The notes: a model not told the origin generated them from the sequence alone. A DNA stretch of 64,000 bases from CAYMZZ01 sp046297935 (GCA_046297935.1 JBKBHA010000012.1:52642-116641); one strand, 5' to 3'. Positions 25,269-35,046 are shown, counted from the first letter of the stretch. Numbers and translations are program-made.

Positions 25269-26717
25269 TCAGAGATTTTTGATCTCAGCGATCAGATCCT
25301 GAATTACTTTTTTGGCATCACCAAACAACATCGAAGTTTTTGGCCGGAAGAACAAATCATTTTCAATACCCGCGTAGCCAGGTTTCATGCTTCGCTTGTT
25401 CACAATACAGGTTTTGGCTGCTTCCACATCGAGTATCGGCATACCGTAGATCGGTGATGCGGGATCAGTTTTGGCGGCGGGGTTCACCACATCATTGGCG
25501 CCCAGCACGAGTACTACGTCGGTGGTCGCAAACTCATCGTTTGCCTGCTCCATTTCCAACAACTTGTCGTAGGGAACATCTGCTTCCGCAAGTAATACAT
25601 TCATATGGCCTGGCATTCGGCCGGCTACAGGGTGAATGGCATATTTTACATCTACACCCTTACTTTCGAGTAATTTCTCCAGCTCATGGCAGGCATGCTG
25701 GGCCTGAGCTACGGCGAGACCATAACCAGGCACAATAAATACTTTATTGGCATAACTCATCACCACGGCTGCATCGCTCAGACTTATTTCCTTGAAGCTT
25801 CCCTGATCTTTGGCTGCTGCCGCGCCTGCTTTGGCGCCGCCAAAGGAGCCGATCAGCACATTAGCCAGCGAACGGTTCATGGCTTTACACATCAAAATTG
25901 TGAGCAAGGTACCTGCCGCTCCCACCAGGATACCTCCAGTGAGCATCACTTTGTTATCGTACATAAATCCACCACATGCTGCGGCCACGCCGGTAAAAGA
26001 ATTGAGTAAAGAAATTACCACTGGCATGTCGGCACCACCAATTGGGAACACAAACAACACTCCGTATAATAATGAGAGAACGAATAACACATAAAAAAGC
26101 AGTAGCGCGTTGCCAGGCAACCAGCCAATGATATAGGTTGCCAATGCCACAATTACCAGCAGCAGGCCGATATTGGCGATTTGCTGACCAGCAAAAGAAA
26201 AGTCTTTGATTTTGCCATTCAATTTTCCCCAGGCTATGACGGAGCCGGCAAAAGAAACTGAACCAATGATCAGGCCAAGTACGATGATCAGGGTATGGCC
26301 GGTGGACATGCCGTCTTCTACTACGTACCCCAACTGACTCAGTGGCGGATATATGATCCATCCATCGGGTTCGCTCAGCATATGATCAAATTCCACGATC
26401 GAAATCAATGCAGCGCAGGCACCACCCATTCCATTGAAAAGACTCACCATTTCGGGCATGGCTGTCATCTTTACTTTTTTCGCTGCCAGTGTACCAACTA
26501 TGCCCCCAATGATCAACCCTCCGAATATCCAGGCATAGTTGCCCAGTCGGTTGCCCTCATCGTCCCTATATAAAAAAATGGTTCCGAAAATGGCAAGTGT
26601 CATACCTGCGGCGGCCAGCAAATTGCCCCTCCGCGCTGTAGCCGGATTACTTAACATCTTTAACCCGAGAATGAACGTAACTGAGCCGATCAGGTAGATA
26701 ATCGTGAGTAGCAGCAT
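25269..26717 (-). CDS. pntB: NAD(P) transhydrogenase subunit beta
   Basis: 482 residues. The first about 260 carry many TM helices; the C-terminal third is the NADP-binding domain III with IVPGYGLAVAQAQHACHELEKLLESKG, HPVAGRMPGHMNVLLAEADVPY and VVLVLGANDVVNPAAKTDPASPIYGMPI. With PntA it uses the proton gradient to make NADPH from NADH. It is the third gene of a unit pntA-pntA2-pntB (gap 8 bases). Confidence 0.95.
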   Translation of the reverse strand: MLLLTIIYLIGSVTFILGLKMLSNPATARRGNLLAAAGMTLAIFGTIFLYRDDEGNRLGNYAWIFGGLIIGGIVGTLAAKKVKMTAMPEMVSLFNGMGGACAALISIVEFDHMLSEPDGWIIYPPLSQLGYVVEDGMSTGHTLIIVLGLIIGSVSFAGSVIAWGKLNGKIKDFSFAGQQIANIGLLLVIVALATYIIGWLPGNALLLFYVLFVLSLLYGVLFVFPIGGADMPVVISLLNSFTGVAAACGGFMYDNKVMLTGGILVGAAGTLLTILMCKAMNRSLANVLIGSFGGAKAGAAAAKDQGSFKEISLSDAAVVMSYANKVFIVPGYGLAVAQAQHACHELEKLLESKGVDVKYAIHPVAGRMPGHMNVLLAEADVPYDKLLEMEQANDEFATTDVVLVLGANDVVNPAAKTDPASPIYGMPILDVEAAKTCIVNKRSMKPGYAGIENDLFFRPKTSMLFGDAKKVIQDLIAEIKNL

Positions 26718-26725
26718 ATAATTAT

Positions 26726-27037
26726 TCAGGGTTTCTTTTTCTTAAACATTTCGAGCATCCGATCGGTCACCACAAATCCGCCAACCACATTGAGTGTACC
26801 AAGCACCACTGCCAAAAATCCGAGTATCAATGCCAGGTAGTTGCCTGGTTCAGCCTGCCCCATTACGATGATCGCACCGATGATCACAACACCGTGTATG
26901 GCATTGGCACCGCTCATCAACGGTGTATGAAGTACGCCCGGCACCCTGCCGATCACTTCAATACCCACAAAAATCATCAGGATTACGATGTAGATGATCT
27001 CCTGGTTAAGATAGATCCATTCCATTATTGACCTCAT
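26726..27037 (-). CDS. NAD(P) transhydrogenase subunit alpha, membrane part (PntA2)
   Basis: 103 residues with about three TM helices: EIIYIVILMIFVGIEVIGRVP, AIHGVVIIGAIIVMG and LALILGFLAVVLGTLNVVGGF. The VPGVLHTPLMSGANAIHG segment is the conserved link seen in domain II of the alpha subunit. In E. coli this part is fused to the soluble domain; here it is separate, as in several other bacteria. Gap to the upstream gene 29 bases. Confidence 0.93.
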   Translation of the reverse strand: MRSIMEWIYLNQEIIYIVILMIFVGIEVIGRVPGVLHTPLMSGANAIHGVVIIGAIIVMGQAEPGNYLALILGFLAVVLGTLNVVGGFVVTDRMLEMFKKKKP

Positions 27038-27066
27038 AAGAATCGAATTATGTCGGTTTAGAAAAA

Positions 27067-28173
27067 TCAGGAAGCGGCCGGCTCGGGTTTATGACCACCG
27101 GCTACTGCAGCACCGCGTACCAGGTCATCGTCCCAGTTCAGATTCAATGTCCCTTCTTTACTGGTAATCAGTTGCAGAAAGTTCAACACATTTTTGCCAT
27201 ACAGCTTACTGGCATCAGAAGGCATGCTGGCTGGCAGTGCCGAATTGCCGATGATGCGAACGCCATTTACATCCACCGTTTCTGCATTTTTGGTAAAAGG
27301 CGTATTACCTCCGGTTGCTGCGGCCAGATCTACAATTACGGAACCGTTTCGCATATGGCTGATCATTTCTTCGGTGATCAGAATAGGCGCGCGTTTGCCC
27401 GGAATTTGTGCAGTAGTAATTACTATATCTGCTTTGGCTATGCTCTCAGCAATCTTTGCCTGTTGTCGCTGCTTATAATCTTCGGTTTGCTCCACCGCAT
27501 AGCCCCCAGCTTTGGAGGCATCGGCCGCACCTTCCACTTCCACAAACTTGGCACCCAAACTCATTACTTCTTCTTTCACTGCCGGGCGCGTATCAAACAC
27601 TTCCACTACTGCACCCAGGCGGCGGGCGGTGGCAATGGCCTGCAACCCTGCTACCCCGGCACCCAGTATCAATAATTTAGCCGGTGCAATGCTACCGGCT
27701 GCTGTCATAAACATCGGGAAATAGCGGCCATATTCGTTGGCTGCAGTAAGCACAGCCTTGTAGCCCGCTATATTAGCCTGCGAGCTCAACACATCCATGG
27801 CCTGCGCCCTTGTTGTACGCGGCAACATATCAAGGGAAAACACAGTGAGTCCGGCGTTCTTCCACTGTTCCACTCTTTCGGGAAAATAAAGCGGCTGATA
27901 AACGCCAATTAATACGAGGCCTTTTCGGTTGAGAATAGAGCTGTGTTGCGGAGTCTGAATGGAAAGAACGATGTCAGCTTTCGCCGCAATTTCATCGAGA
28001 GATGCAATGCTGGCTCCTGCCTTTTCGTAATCCTGATCGCTGCAGTACGCAGCCTTACCTGCGCCCGATTCAACCAGTACTTCCATTCCTTTTTTGCTGA
28101 GAGTGGCTACGGCTTCGGCCAGCAGCGATACACGAGTTTCAGGAGCGGGCTCTTTCAGTACAGCGATAACCAT
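27067..28173 (-). CDS. pntA: NAD(P) transhydrogenase subunit alpha, soluble NAD-binding part (PntA1)
   Basis: 368 residues of the AlaDH/PNT family. Features: VAVLKEPAPETRVSL-type start, SSQANIAGYKAVL, the Rossmann motif ILGAGVAGLQAIATARRLGA, the loop EDYKQRQQAKIAESIAKADIVITTAQIPGKRAP and GGNTPFTKNAETV. It binds NAD(H) and is domain I of transhydrogenase. First gene of the pnt unit; a CATTTTTG sequence (28205-28212) one mismatch from the -7 consensus lies 31 bases upstream. Confidence 0.94.
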   Translation of the reverse strand: MVIAVLKEPAPETRVSLLAEAVATLSKKGMEVLVESGAGKAAYCSDQDYEKAGASIASLDEIAAKADIVLSIQTPQHSSILNRKGLVLIGVYQPLYFPERVEQWKNAGLTVFSLDMLPRTTRAQAMDVLSSQANIAGYKAVLTAANEYGRYFPMFMTAAGSIAPAKLLILGAGVAGLQAIATARRLGAVVEVFDTRPAVKEEVMSLGAKFVEVEGAADASKAGGYAVEQTEDYKQRQQAKIAESIAKADIVITTAQIPGKRAPILITEEMISHMRNGSVIVDLAAATGGNTPFTKNAETVDVNGVRIIGNSALPASMPSDASKLYGKNVLNFLQLITSKEGTLNLNWDDDLVRGAAVAGGHKPEPAAS

Positions 28174-28265
28174 GCAGGTGATTGTTTTACCCGTTCAAGA
28201 TAGGCAAAAATGGGCATTCGGCGAATGCGATTTTTTCCTGGAAAAAGTGCTCGACATGGGCTGCA

Positions 28266-29066
28266 TCAGTATCGTATATCGAAATGCCTGGGTTCTCGAA
28301 ATTCGTTGCGAAAGAAAACGAGTCCAACAAAAAACAGATCGACGCTGCACCGTACAGCGGCATGCGATCTAATTTCGTTCCAGGCTTTTTCCATATCGGC
28401 ACTCCAGTGAATATCGTCGAAAATCAGGATGGAATCGTTGTGCAGGTTGGGCAATAACTGCTGAAAATATCGAACAGTGGGCTCGTAACGATGGTTACCA
28501 TCTACAAACGCAAGGTCTATTTGCCCAAGTTCGTTAATGGCAACTTGTAACGTCTCATCAAAATTGCCAACCAGTTGCCGGATCTTCGACAGACCGAGTT
28601 TTTCAAAATTTTTGCGAGCCAGTGCAGCTACCGCCGGTGCTCCTTCAAGCGTCAGCAATTGTGCAGTGGGTTGCGCCATTTGAAGATAGCTGCTGCTGAT
28701 TCCAAGGGAAGTTCCGAGTTCGAGGATCGTGGCCGGTTGGTAATATTGAGCAAGTCGAAAAAGCAACTGGGCCAGCCGAGGCGGCTTGGCTGCATGCCGG
28801 GCTATGCTGCTGATGCTACGGCTGTTTTTTTCGCCGAGAGAAGAGCCAGCTCCAAGATCGATCACTTCCAGCAGTGTTTTGTCTGCTTTCAACTCATTGC
28901 GCAGTTGTTCGATCAAACCGTAGGCCGCGTAGCGCTGCCGATCATTCAACACATCGCGTATTAAATGATAAACAAAAGGCGAGTGCATACCATGTCCACG
29001 GCTATTGCCCGCCCCGATCCAAAATCGGAGATAACGTAGGGCGAATGAAGGAAGGGAAAAAGCCAT
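28266..29066 (-). CDS. Class I SAM-dependent methyltransferase (O-methyltransferase-like)
   Basis: 266 residues from ATG 29066; a longer frame upstream is translated repeat. Motif I is ILELGTSLGISSSYL (preceded by an 80-residue helical N-terminus with GMHSPFVYHLIRDVL). Later motifs are LLTLEGAP, IDLAFVDGNHRYEPTV and ILIFDDIHWSADMEKAW, the metal-site pattern of catechol-like O-methyltransferases. Substrate unknown. It stands between the receptor gene and pntA, and its start codon touches the right edge of a class D repeat. Confidence 0.85.
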   Translation of the reverse strand: MAFSLPSFALRYLRFWIGAGNSRGHGMHSPFVYHLIRDVLNDRQRYAAYGLIEQLRNELKADKTLLEVIDLGAGSSLGEKNSRSISSIARHAAKPPRLAQLLFRLAQYYQPATILELGTSLGISSSYLQMAQPTAQLLTLEGAPAVAALARKNFEKLGLSKIRQLVGNFDETLQVAINELGQIDLAFVDGNHRYEPTVRYFQQLLPNLHNDSILIFDDIHWSADMEKAWNEIRSHAAVRCSVDLFFVGLVFFRNEFREPRHFDIRY

Positions 29067-29069
29067 GGA

Positions 29070-29250
29070 AAAATGTGCAAATGTGCAAGCCTGCCTGCCG
29101 GCAGGCAGGTGTGCAAATGTGCAACAAATTTCGAGATTTCGAGCAGAAATTCGACACTTCGGGTACATGCAAACAAATACATCAACTTATCCTAGCATTT
29201 GCACACAGGCTTACCAGCAGGCAGGCTTGCACATTTGCACATTTTCACAT
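29070..29250. repeat. Inverted class D word array with CCTGCCTGCC palindrome
   Basis: Left part: GTGCAAAT words plus a palindrome with arms CCTGCCTGCC and GGCAGGCAGG (about 29092-29111). Right part: the inverse words ATTTGCAC/ATTTTCAC and a degenerate palindrome copy (AGCAGGCAGGC). In the sense of the receptor gene it starts 5 bases after the stop with AATGTGAAAATGTGCAAATG. Confidence 0.85.
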
Positions 29251-29255
29251 TAAAA

Positions 29256-31793
29256 TCAGTCATCATTATCTCCACCACGGCGGTTGCGGTTGCCAAAGCT
29301 GAATTCGGCATCGCCAAATTTGTAGCTGAAGGTTAAACGGAAGCTGCGCACATTCCAACGGCGATAACTATCCTGATAAAAACGATCGGTATCGTAAATA
29401 GTACCCCAACGATTGGTATTGAACACATCGTTGATACCAAAAGTGATGGTAGCTTTATCCTTTTTCAGGAAATCCTTACGCACGGCGAAGTCCACGCTGT
29501 ATTGCGACTTATTGCGTCCCTGAGGGATCACTTCGGGCGACTCATATTCGCCCATCAACTGAAATGCGAGCTTATTAAAGAACTTGTTTCGTTCGGTCAT
29601 CAACCGATAGTTGACCATCAGTTTTGCTTCCCAGTTGAACCCTTCGTTGCTCAGATCCAGATCGCCTACCTGTGCACGAACAGTGCGATATTGCAGGTTG
29701 ACAGTTGGAGTAATCTCAAAATTTTCGGATTGCTTGTGTTGCAGCGTAAACTCAGCACCGTAGCGATTAGTAACACCAGCATTAATGAAAGTATTGAGGA
29801 TCGCATTCGGATCTACCGCCGCATTTTGCAGTTCAAGATACTGTGCAGTTGTAATGGTATCGCTATACTGTGTTATATCGTCAGGGTTGTTCCGAAAATA
29901 TAATACACCCAGAAAATTACCCTTACCATAATTATGGCTGTAGTTCACCTCAAAGGAATTGATAAACTCCGGACGCAACTGTGGATTACCCTGACGAAGA
30001 TTGGTAGGATCGTTTATTTCAATAAAGGGATTGATCTGCCAAAACCTGGGGCGACGAATGCGACGTGAATAGTTGACCTGCAACTGATCATTTTCTGTCA
30101 ATTCCTTGCTCAGGAATACACTTGGAAATAATGCATTCCAGATGTTTTCAATTTTACCGGGATAGTTATATCCAAACTTGTAAGCGCTGTCGATCAAAAG
30201 TCCATCGAAGTCCGACATCTCAGCCCTTAATCCTAACTGATAGCCAAAAGTACCGATCTTGTTGGAGTAGGTCGCATAAGCTGCATTCACCAACTCGGTG
30301 TATTCGTAGTGATTGCTAAGTGAAAGTTTTTCGGGTATTCCATTGGTGAGCGAAAACGCGTCGTATTTACTGCGGCTATAATTCCGAAACGAACGCAGTC
30401 CCATCTCGATCTTAGCATTTTCAGAAATTGGATTAACGTAATCAATCTGCGCAGTCAGTTGATTACTTTTTTCATCTCCCTGGTTCTCTACCAGGGTCGC
30501 TTCTGAATACGGTGATCCATTGGGAAAATAAAAACCATTCTCAATAGACGAGTTCTCGGTTCGTGTACCATAGTTATATGTCAGATCCGCCGTCAGCTCC
30601 TGTCCGGTCTTTGGAAAATTATGTTTGTAATTCAGGATAGTGCTGTTGCGTTTGAAAATAGTTTTCCCATCGGCAAAGCGCTCGCCATAATATTCCATCA
30701 CTTTACTACTGTTCAGGTATTCCTGATCCTGGTCTTCGTCGTAGCGAAAGCGCCCGCGCCCGATTTGCTGGGTGAGGCTGATAGTGTTGCGGTTGTCGAT
30801 AAAAAAGTCGAATCCAAACCGAAGATTAGCAAAGCGGCGGAGCCGGTCGTTGTAAGAATACTGGTTAAAGTAATTATCAATTACTCCGTTTTCCTTGTTC
30901 TCGCGATAAGTCTCACTACGGGCTCGCCCCCCCTGCTGGTTGAAACCACCGCTCAAATAGAAATTTAGTTTGCCCTGGCGCAGGTTGAGGTTCAGGTTAC
31001 TGTTCGCAATTTTTGGAGAGCCAATGCCAGCCGTAAAAATGCCGTTAAGACCAACCCTTTTGTTCTTTTTTAGAACAATGTTGATGATACCGCCCGAACT
31101 GGCTGCATCAAATTTAGCAGAGGGGTTAGTGATCAACTCCACTTTGTCGATATTATCAGCAGGAATCTGATCTAGTGTAAGAATAGTTGGCCGTCCGTCT
31201 ACAAAAATCTGAGGCTGGCTATTGCGTAATGTTACATTTCCTTCTATATCTACCGACACTGATGGTATATTTTTCATCAGATCAACCGCTGTACCGCCCG
31301 TGGATGTGTAGCTTTTAGCCGCATTGAAAATTTTTCGGTCAATCCCCAATTCCAGTGCGGGCCTCGAACTGGTGACCACCACGTTGCCTAACTGTTTGAT
31401 TTCTGCAGCCAGGCTGATATTTCCCATATCATGACTGAATTCAGCTCTTCCACCTTCAGCTGCTGCAGGTGATATTTGTTGCCGAATAGGCTCATAGCCG
31501 ATCGCTGAAATCTGTAAAGTGAACTGGATATTGGCGGGCAGGTCTTCGAATGAAAAATCACCATTTGCACGCGACAACATACCACGTATCAGACTATCGC
31601 CAACAAATAATTGTACGGAAGCCGCCTCCACAGGTTTTCCGCTGGCCTCGCTAATCAATTTACCATAGAGTTTGTTGTTAGGAACACGCATTTGTACCTG
31701 GTTCCCCGGCATCTGCTCCCCTTCTCTCTCATTTTGTGAAAAAACGGGTATAAATAATAATGCCGAAAGGAAAGCCAGCAGAAAATGCTTCAT
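29256..31793 (-). CDS. TonB-dependent-receptor-like outer-membrane beta-barrel protein
   Basis: 845 residues with a signal peptide ending PVFSQ. Residues about 40-115 are a carboxypeptidase-regulatory-like domain (LYGKLISEASGKPVEAASVQLF). A plug domain follows (about 145-240; GGTAVDLMKNIPSVSVDIEGN, ADNIDKVELITNPSAKFDAASSGGIINIVLKKN) and then the large barrel of the OMP beta-barrel family 3 type. Start is ATG 31793, one codon after a GTG. No SusD-like partner is adjacent, so a polysaccharide-utilisation role is not supported; the ligand is unknown. ExbB/ExbD for energising such receptors are encoded at 15-16 kb. Confidence 0.9.
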   Translation of the reverse strand: MKHFLLAFLSALLFIPVFSQNEREGEQMPGNQVQMRVPNNKLYGKLISEASGKPVEAASVQLFVGDSLIRGMLSRANGDFSFEDLPANIQFTLQISAIGYEPIRQQISPAAAEGGRAEFSHDMGNISLAAEIKQLGNVVVTSSRPALELGIDRKIFNAAKSYTSTGGTAVDLMKNIPSVSVDIEGNVTLRNSQPQIFVDGRPTILTLDQIPADNIDKVELITNPSAKFDAASSGGIINIVLKKNKRVGLNGIFTAGIGSPKIANSNLNLNLRQGKLNFYLSGGFNQQGGRARSETYRENKENGVIDNYFNQYSYNDRLRRFANLRFGFDFFIDNRNTISLTQQIGRGRFRYDEDQDQEYLNSSKVMEYYGERFADGKTIFKRNSTILNYKHNFPKTGQELTADLTYNYGTRTENSSIENGFYFPNGSPYSEATLVENQGDEKSNQLTAQIDYVNPISENAKIEMGLRSFRNYSRSKYDAFSLTNGIPEKLSLSNHYEYTELVNAAYATYSNKIGTFGYQLGLRAEMSDFDGLLIDSAYKFGYNYPGKIENIWNALFPSVFLSKELTENDQLQVNYSRRIRRPRFWQINPFIEINDPTNLRQGNPQLRPEFINSFEVNYSHNYGKGNFLGVLYFRNNPDDITQYSDTITTAQYLELQNAAVDPNAILNTFINAGVTNRYGAEFTLQHKQSENFEITPTVNLQYRTVRAQVGDLDLSNEGFNWEAKLMVNYRLMTERNKFFNKLAFQLMGEYESPEVIPQGRNKSQYSVDFAVRKDFLKKDKATITFGINDVFNTNRWGTIYDTDRFYQDSYRRWNVRSFRLTFSYKFGDAEFSFGNRNRRGGDNDD

Positions 31794-32010
31794 CACAACT
31801 TGGTTTTTGGATGGGTAAAAATCAGTTCGCTAACAATGCGCGTCTGAAAAAGTTGAAAAGATGGCGGATTACCGCACTAATTTGTAAGCTATTAGCCTCA
31901 GAAAACGCAAAGTTATCCCATTTAGACGCCGGATAAGACAAATACTGGCGAAATTTGCTCAAATAATTATAACGCCGTTTATACATTTAAGCAATGCTTT
32001 AACATTTGCT

Positions 32011-32925
32011 TCAACGCATCTGTTCACTCGCATATTCCAGCATCTCCCTCAGGTTATCCGGTGAAAACCATTTGATGTCTGGATCTCGTCTGAACCAGGT
32101 GAGTTGCCGCTTGGCGTAATTGCGGGAGTGTTGCTGAATAAGTTCGATGGCGCGCTCCCGGCTGATGCTACCATCAAAGTATTGGAACATTTCCTGATAA
32201 CCGACTGTTTGTAGTGCAGATAAGTGCCGCCAGCGCAAGAGACTACGCGCTTCTTCCTCAAGGCCCTGATCCATCATCTGCAACACACGCTCATCGATTC
32301 GTCTGTACAATTGCTGACGAGGCAGGTCTAACCCTATTTTTATGATACGAAAAGGTCGTACCTGAGAGGTGCCCTGCTGATAATGAAGAATTGAATGACC
32401 CGTAGCCTCCAACACCTCCAATGCACGCATCAATCGGTGTGGATTATGTGCCTCAGCTTTTGCCAAAAACGCCGGGTCTTTAATGGCCAATTGTTCCTGC
32501 AGCCATTTAAGTCCATGCAACTCGTACTGCTGCCTTATCTCAACTTTCACTGTATCGGGTATGGCGGGTATCTGATCCAGTCCTTCGCAGAAAGCCCTAA
32601 TATATAAACCGGTTCCTCCCACCATCACTACGGCCCGCTTTGTTTTGAATAGTTCGCGAACCAGATTCAATGCTTCGGTTTCAAAACTCGCGGCCGTTAG
32701 CGGCTCCGGTACACTATGGGTTGCGATAAAATGGTGCTTAACGCTGAGCAGGTCTTCTTTAGAGGGGCGGGCAACGCCGATATTCATTTCCTGGTAACAT
32801 TGCCTGCTATCGGCAGAAATGATTTCGGTATTGAGAACTTTAGCCAGATCAATTGCCACACGGGTCTTACCCACGGCAGTAGGGCCTACGATCAGAATAA
32901 TATATTTGGAATCGATCGGATTCAA
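32011..32925 (-). CDS. miaA: tRNA dimethylallyltransferase
   Basis: 304 residues. P-loop VGPTAVGKT (13-21), SADSRQCYQEMNIGVARPS (substrate and catalytic Asp), VMVGGTGLYIRAFCEGL and HNPHRLMRALEVLEATG are typical of MiaA, which adds the isopentenyl group to A37 of tRNAs reading U-initial codons. Standard length. It is separated by 217 bases with no gene from the receptor start (31794-32010). Upstream on the same strand is the pRiA4b-like gene. Confidence 0.95.
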   Translation of the reverse strand: MNPIDSKYIILIVGPTAVGKTRVAIDLAKVLNTEIISADSRQCYQEMNIGVARPSKEDLLSVKHHFIATHSVPEPLTAASFETEALNLVRELFKTKRAVVMVGGTGLYIRAFCEGLDQIPAIPDTVKVEIRQQYELHGLKWLQEQLAIKDPAFLAKAEAHNPHRLMRALEVLEATGHSILHYQQGTSQVRPFRIIKIGLDLPRQQLYRRIDERVLQMMDQGLEEEARSLLRWRHLSALQTVGYQEMFQYFDGSISRERAIELIQQHSRNYAKRQLTWFRRDPDIKWFSPDNLREMLEYASEQMR

Positions 32926-32965
32926 GCCGCAAGCTGCTGATTATCGAAGGCTAAATTGGATAACT

Positions 32966-33526
32966 CTAGATTTCTTCTTCCTCCGTACCGCCCTCTTCAG
33001 ATAAACCGAGGTCTTCGCCATCTTCGTCTTTCTCACCAAATCCATCCCCAACCTGGTTCAGATCATACTTTTCTTCTACGTCGGCAAACTTTTCACCCAG
33101 CAAACCTTTGGTTCCATACTGACTGGGGGCAATTCCTTCCATCCGCATGATACTTGGATAAGTTAAGCGTGGATTCTCCTCCTTCGACACATTGATGAGT
33201 TCGATGAGGAAAGTCCAGTTTTTATTGAAGTCGTAGAGATAAATGAATTTCTGGTTAGGCTCACGAATTTCTGTACCAATAACGGTATCCTTCATAAGGA
33301 GTGGTGGCGCCTTATAATCTTTTTCGTATTGCTCCAGGGAAATTTCGCGGCCACGCTGCCAGTGATCGTTGCTCCGGAAAAAGGTCGCCTTATGTTTGCT
33401 GTCGAACTCATACGAGCGTAAAATGCACTCGTGCAGTTCCAAAAAATTTTGGGTATGCCGGATTGCAATGTCTCTATAGATGCTCTCGTCTTCTTCGAAG
33501 TATATCCTGAATTTTAGAATTGCCAT
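32966..33526 (-). CDS. pRiA4b ORF-3-like domain protein with acidic tail
   Basis: 186 residues. The first about 125 fit the plasmid pRiA4b ORF-3-like fold (LKFRIYFEEDESIYRDIAI, LELHECILRSYEFDSKHKATFF, FIYLYDFNKNWTFLIEL). The last about 35 residues are very acidic (GEKDEDGEDLGLSEEGG, ending EEEEI) and probably disordered. No reaction is known for this family. A TAAATTTG element four bases before ATG 33526 supports the start and predicts a leaderless mRNA. Confidence 0.8.
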   Translation of the reverse strand: MAILKFRIYFEEDESIYRDIAIRHTQNFLELHECILRSYEFDSKHKATFFRSNDHWQRGREISLEQYEKDYKAPPLLMKDTVIGTEIREPNQKFIYLYDFNKNWTFLIELINVSKEENPRLTYPSIMRMEGIAPSQYGTKGLLGEKFADVEEKYDLNQVGDGFGEKDEDGEDLGLSEEGGTEEEEI

Positions 33527-33530
33527 TACA

Positions 33531-33538
33531 CAAATTTA
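33531..33538 (-). promoter_or_regulatory. TAnnTTTG element (TAAATTTG) 4 bases before ATG
   Basis: A perfect -7 element four bases upstream of ATG 33526. The expected -33 TTG is not seen; that region lies in the 3' end of cca. Confidence 0.5.
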
Positions 33539-33556
33539 AAGATTCTGCAACAAACC

Positions 33557-35017
33557 TTATTCCCGACCAGCGACTGGTTTTATCCCCATTTCGGCCGCTC
33601 GCTCCAGTAAAAACTTTCTCGCTTCCGGCTCGCTGTTTGGAATTACTCCATCGAGTATAGCGTCTTTGAGTGCATCCTTTAGCAAACCTACTTCCCTCGA
33701 CGGTGATAAGCCAAAAAGTTCCATAATTTCTTCGCCTCGAATGGGAGGCTGCCAGGCTCTGATCTGATCTTTTTCCTCCACCTCCCGACAACGCTGGCGT
33801 ACCAGCTGGAAATTGTCCAGAAACCGACGTACTTTCTGTTTGTTTTTCGATGTGATATCGGCTTCGCAAAGCGTCATCAGCGCCTCAAAGTCTTCACCCG
33901 CGTCGAACAGCAAACGGCGGATGGCGCTGTCGGTAATATTCTCTTTAGTTACACTGATGGGTCGCAAATGGAGTTCGACCAATTTTTTGACAAAACGCAT
34001 TTTTTCATTCAAAGGCAGCTTCAGCTGAGCAAAAATTTTGGGAACCATTCTTCCGCCCACCACCTCATGCCCGTGAAAGGTCCAGCCATGCCCGTCTTCA
34101 AACCGCTTGGTAGCAGGCTTTCCGATATCGTGTAAAATCGCCGCCCATCTTAACCAAAGGTCATTGCTGTTTTTTGAAATATTATCCAGCACCTGCAGAG
34201 TATGATAAAAATTATCCTTGTGCCCGTGCCCATCTACATAGGCGGCGCCGGCCAGATCGATCATTTGGGGGAAAAATCGTTTCAACAAACCGGACCGATA
34301 GAGCAAATCAAAACCTATTGATGGTTTTGGCGCCAACACAATCTTATTGAGTTCATCAATCACTCGTTCTTTCGACACAATACGGATGCGGTCGGCATTT
34401 CTGGAAATTGCTTCCCAAACCTCTGGAACAATTTCAAAGTTGAGTTGTGTGGCAAAGCGGATCGCACGCATCATCCGCAGCGGATCGTCGCTGAATGTAA
34501 TATCCGGATCGAGCGGCGTCCTGATCTTTTTGTTGTGCAGGTCGTCGACCCCGTTGAAACTATCGACCAGACTGCCAAAATCTGAGTCATTTAAACTGAT
34601 GGCTAGTGCATTGATCGTAAAGTCGCGACGTTCCTGATCTTCCCGGAAGCTTCCGGGAGCAACCTGGGGTTTACGGGAATCATGCCGGTAGCTTTCGCTA
34701 CGTGCTCCCACAAATTCGAGGTCAAAAAACGAAACTTCGTCATTCTCATCGTCGGCGGACCAGGGAACACGAATACTGGCCGTTCCAAAATTTTTGAATA
34801 CCGATACTGTTGGCTGGGGATGAAAAAGTCGGGCAGTAGCCTGCGCCAGAGCGATCCCATCGCCCACACATACAATATCAGCATCCTTGCTGGCCCGGCC
34901 AAGCAGTTTGTCGCGCACAAATCCTCCAACGAGATAAGTTTCAACCTTCAATTCGCTGGCCGCCGTGGCTACCTTCTGTAATAAACCAAGTTCCCTGCTG
35001 TTACAACTAATCTGCAT
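33557..35017 (-). CDS. cca: CCA-adding enzyme / poly(A) polymerase family with HD domain
   Basis: 486 residues from ATG 35017. Nucleotidyltransferase signatures are YLVGGFVRDKLLGRASKDADIV and RRDFTINALA, followed by DPLRMMRAIRFATQLNF. A C-terminal HD domain carries WAAILHDIGKPAT and HEVVGGRMVP. The combination suggests the tRNA CCA-repair enzyme; poly(A) polymerase is less likely but has the same fold. It lies 29 bases after the TsaC/Sua5-type gene on the same strand. Confidence 0.9.
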   Translation of the reverse strand: MQISCNSRELGLLQKVATAASELKVETYLVGGFVRDKLLGRASKDADIVCVGDGIALAQATARLFHPQPTVSVFKNFGTASIRVPWSADDENDEVSFFDLEFVGARSESYRHDSRKPQVAPGSFREDQERRDFTINALAISLNDSDFGSLVDSFNGVDDLHNKKIRTPLDPDITFSDDPLRMMRAIRFATQLNFEIVPEVWEAISRNADRIRIVSKERVIDELNKIVLAPKPSIGFDLLYRSGLLKRFFPQMIDLAGAAYVDGHGHKDNFYHTLQVLDNISKNSNDLWLRWAAILHDIGKPATKRFEDGHGWTFHGHEVVGGRMVPKIFAQLKLPLNEKMRFVKKLVELHLRPISVTKENITDSAIRRLLFDAGEDFEALMTLCEADITSKNKQKVRRFLDNFQLVRQRCREVEEKDQIRAWQPPIRGEEIMELFGLSPSREVGLLKDALKDAILDGVIPNSEPEARKFLLERAAEMGIKPVAGRE

Positions 35018-35046
35018 AAACGGCCGTAAAGATAAGCCGCGAACCC

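Noticed and set aside
27067..28173. Alanine dehydrogenase instead of transhydrogenase subunit
   Set aside because: The insertion loop with EDYKQRQQ and the adjoining pntA2-pntB genes identify it as the transhydrogenase alpha part.
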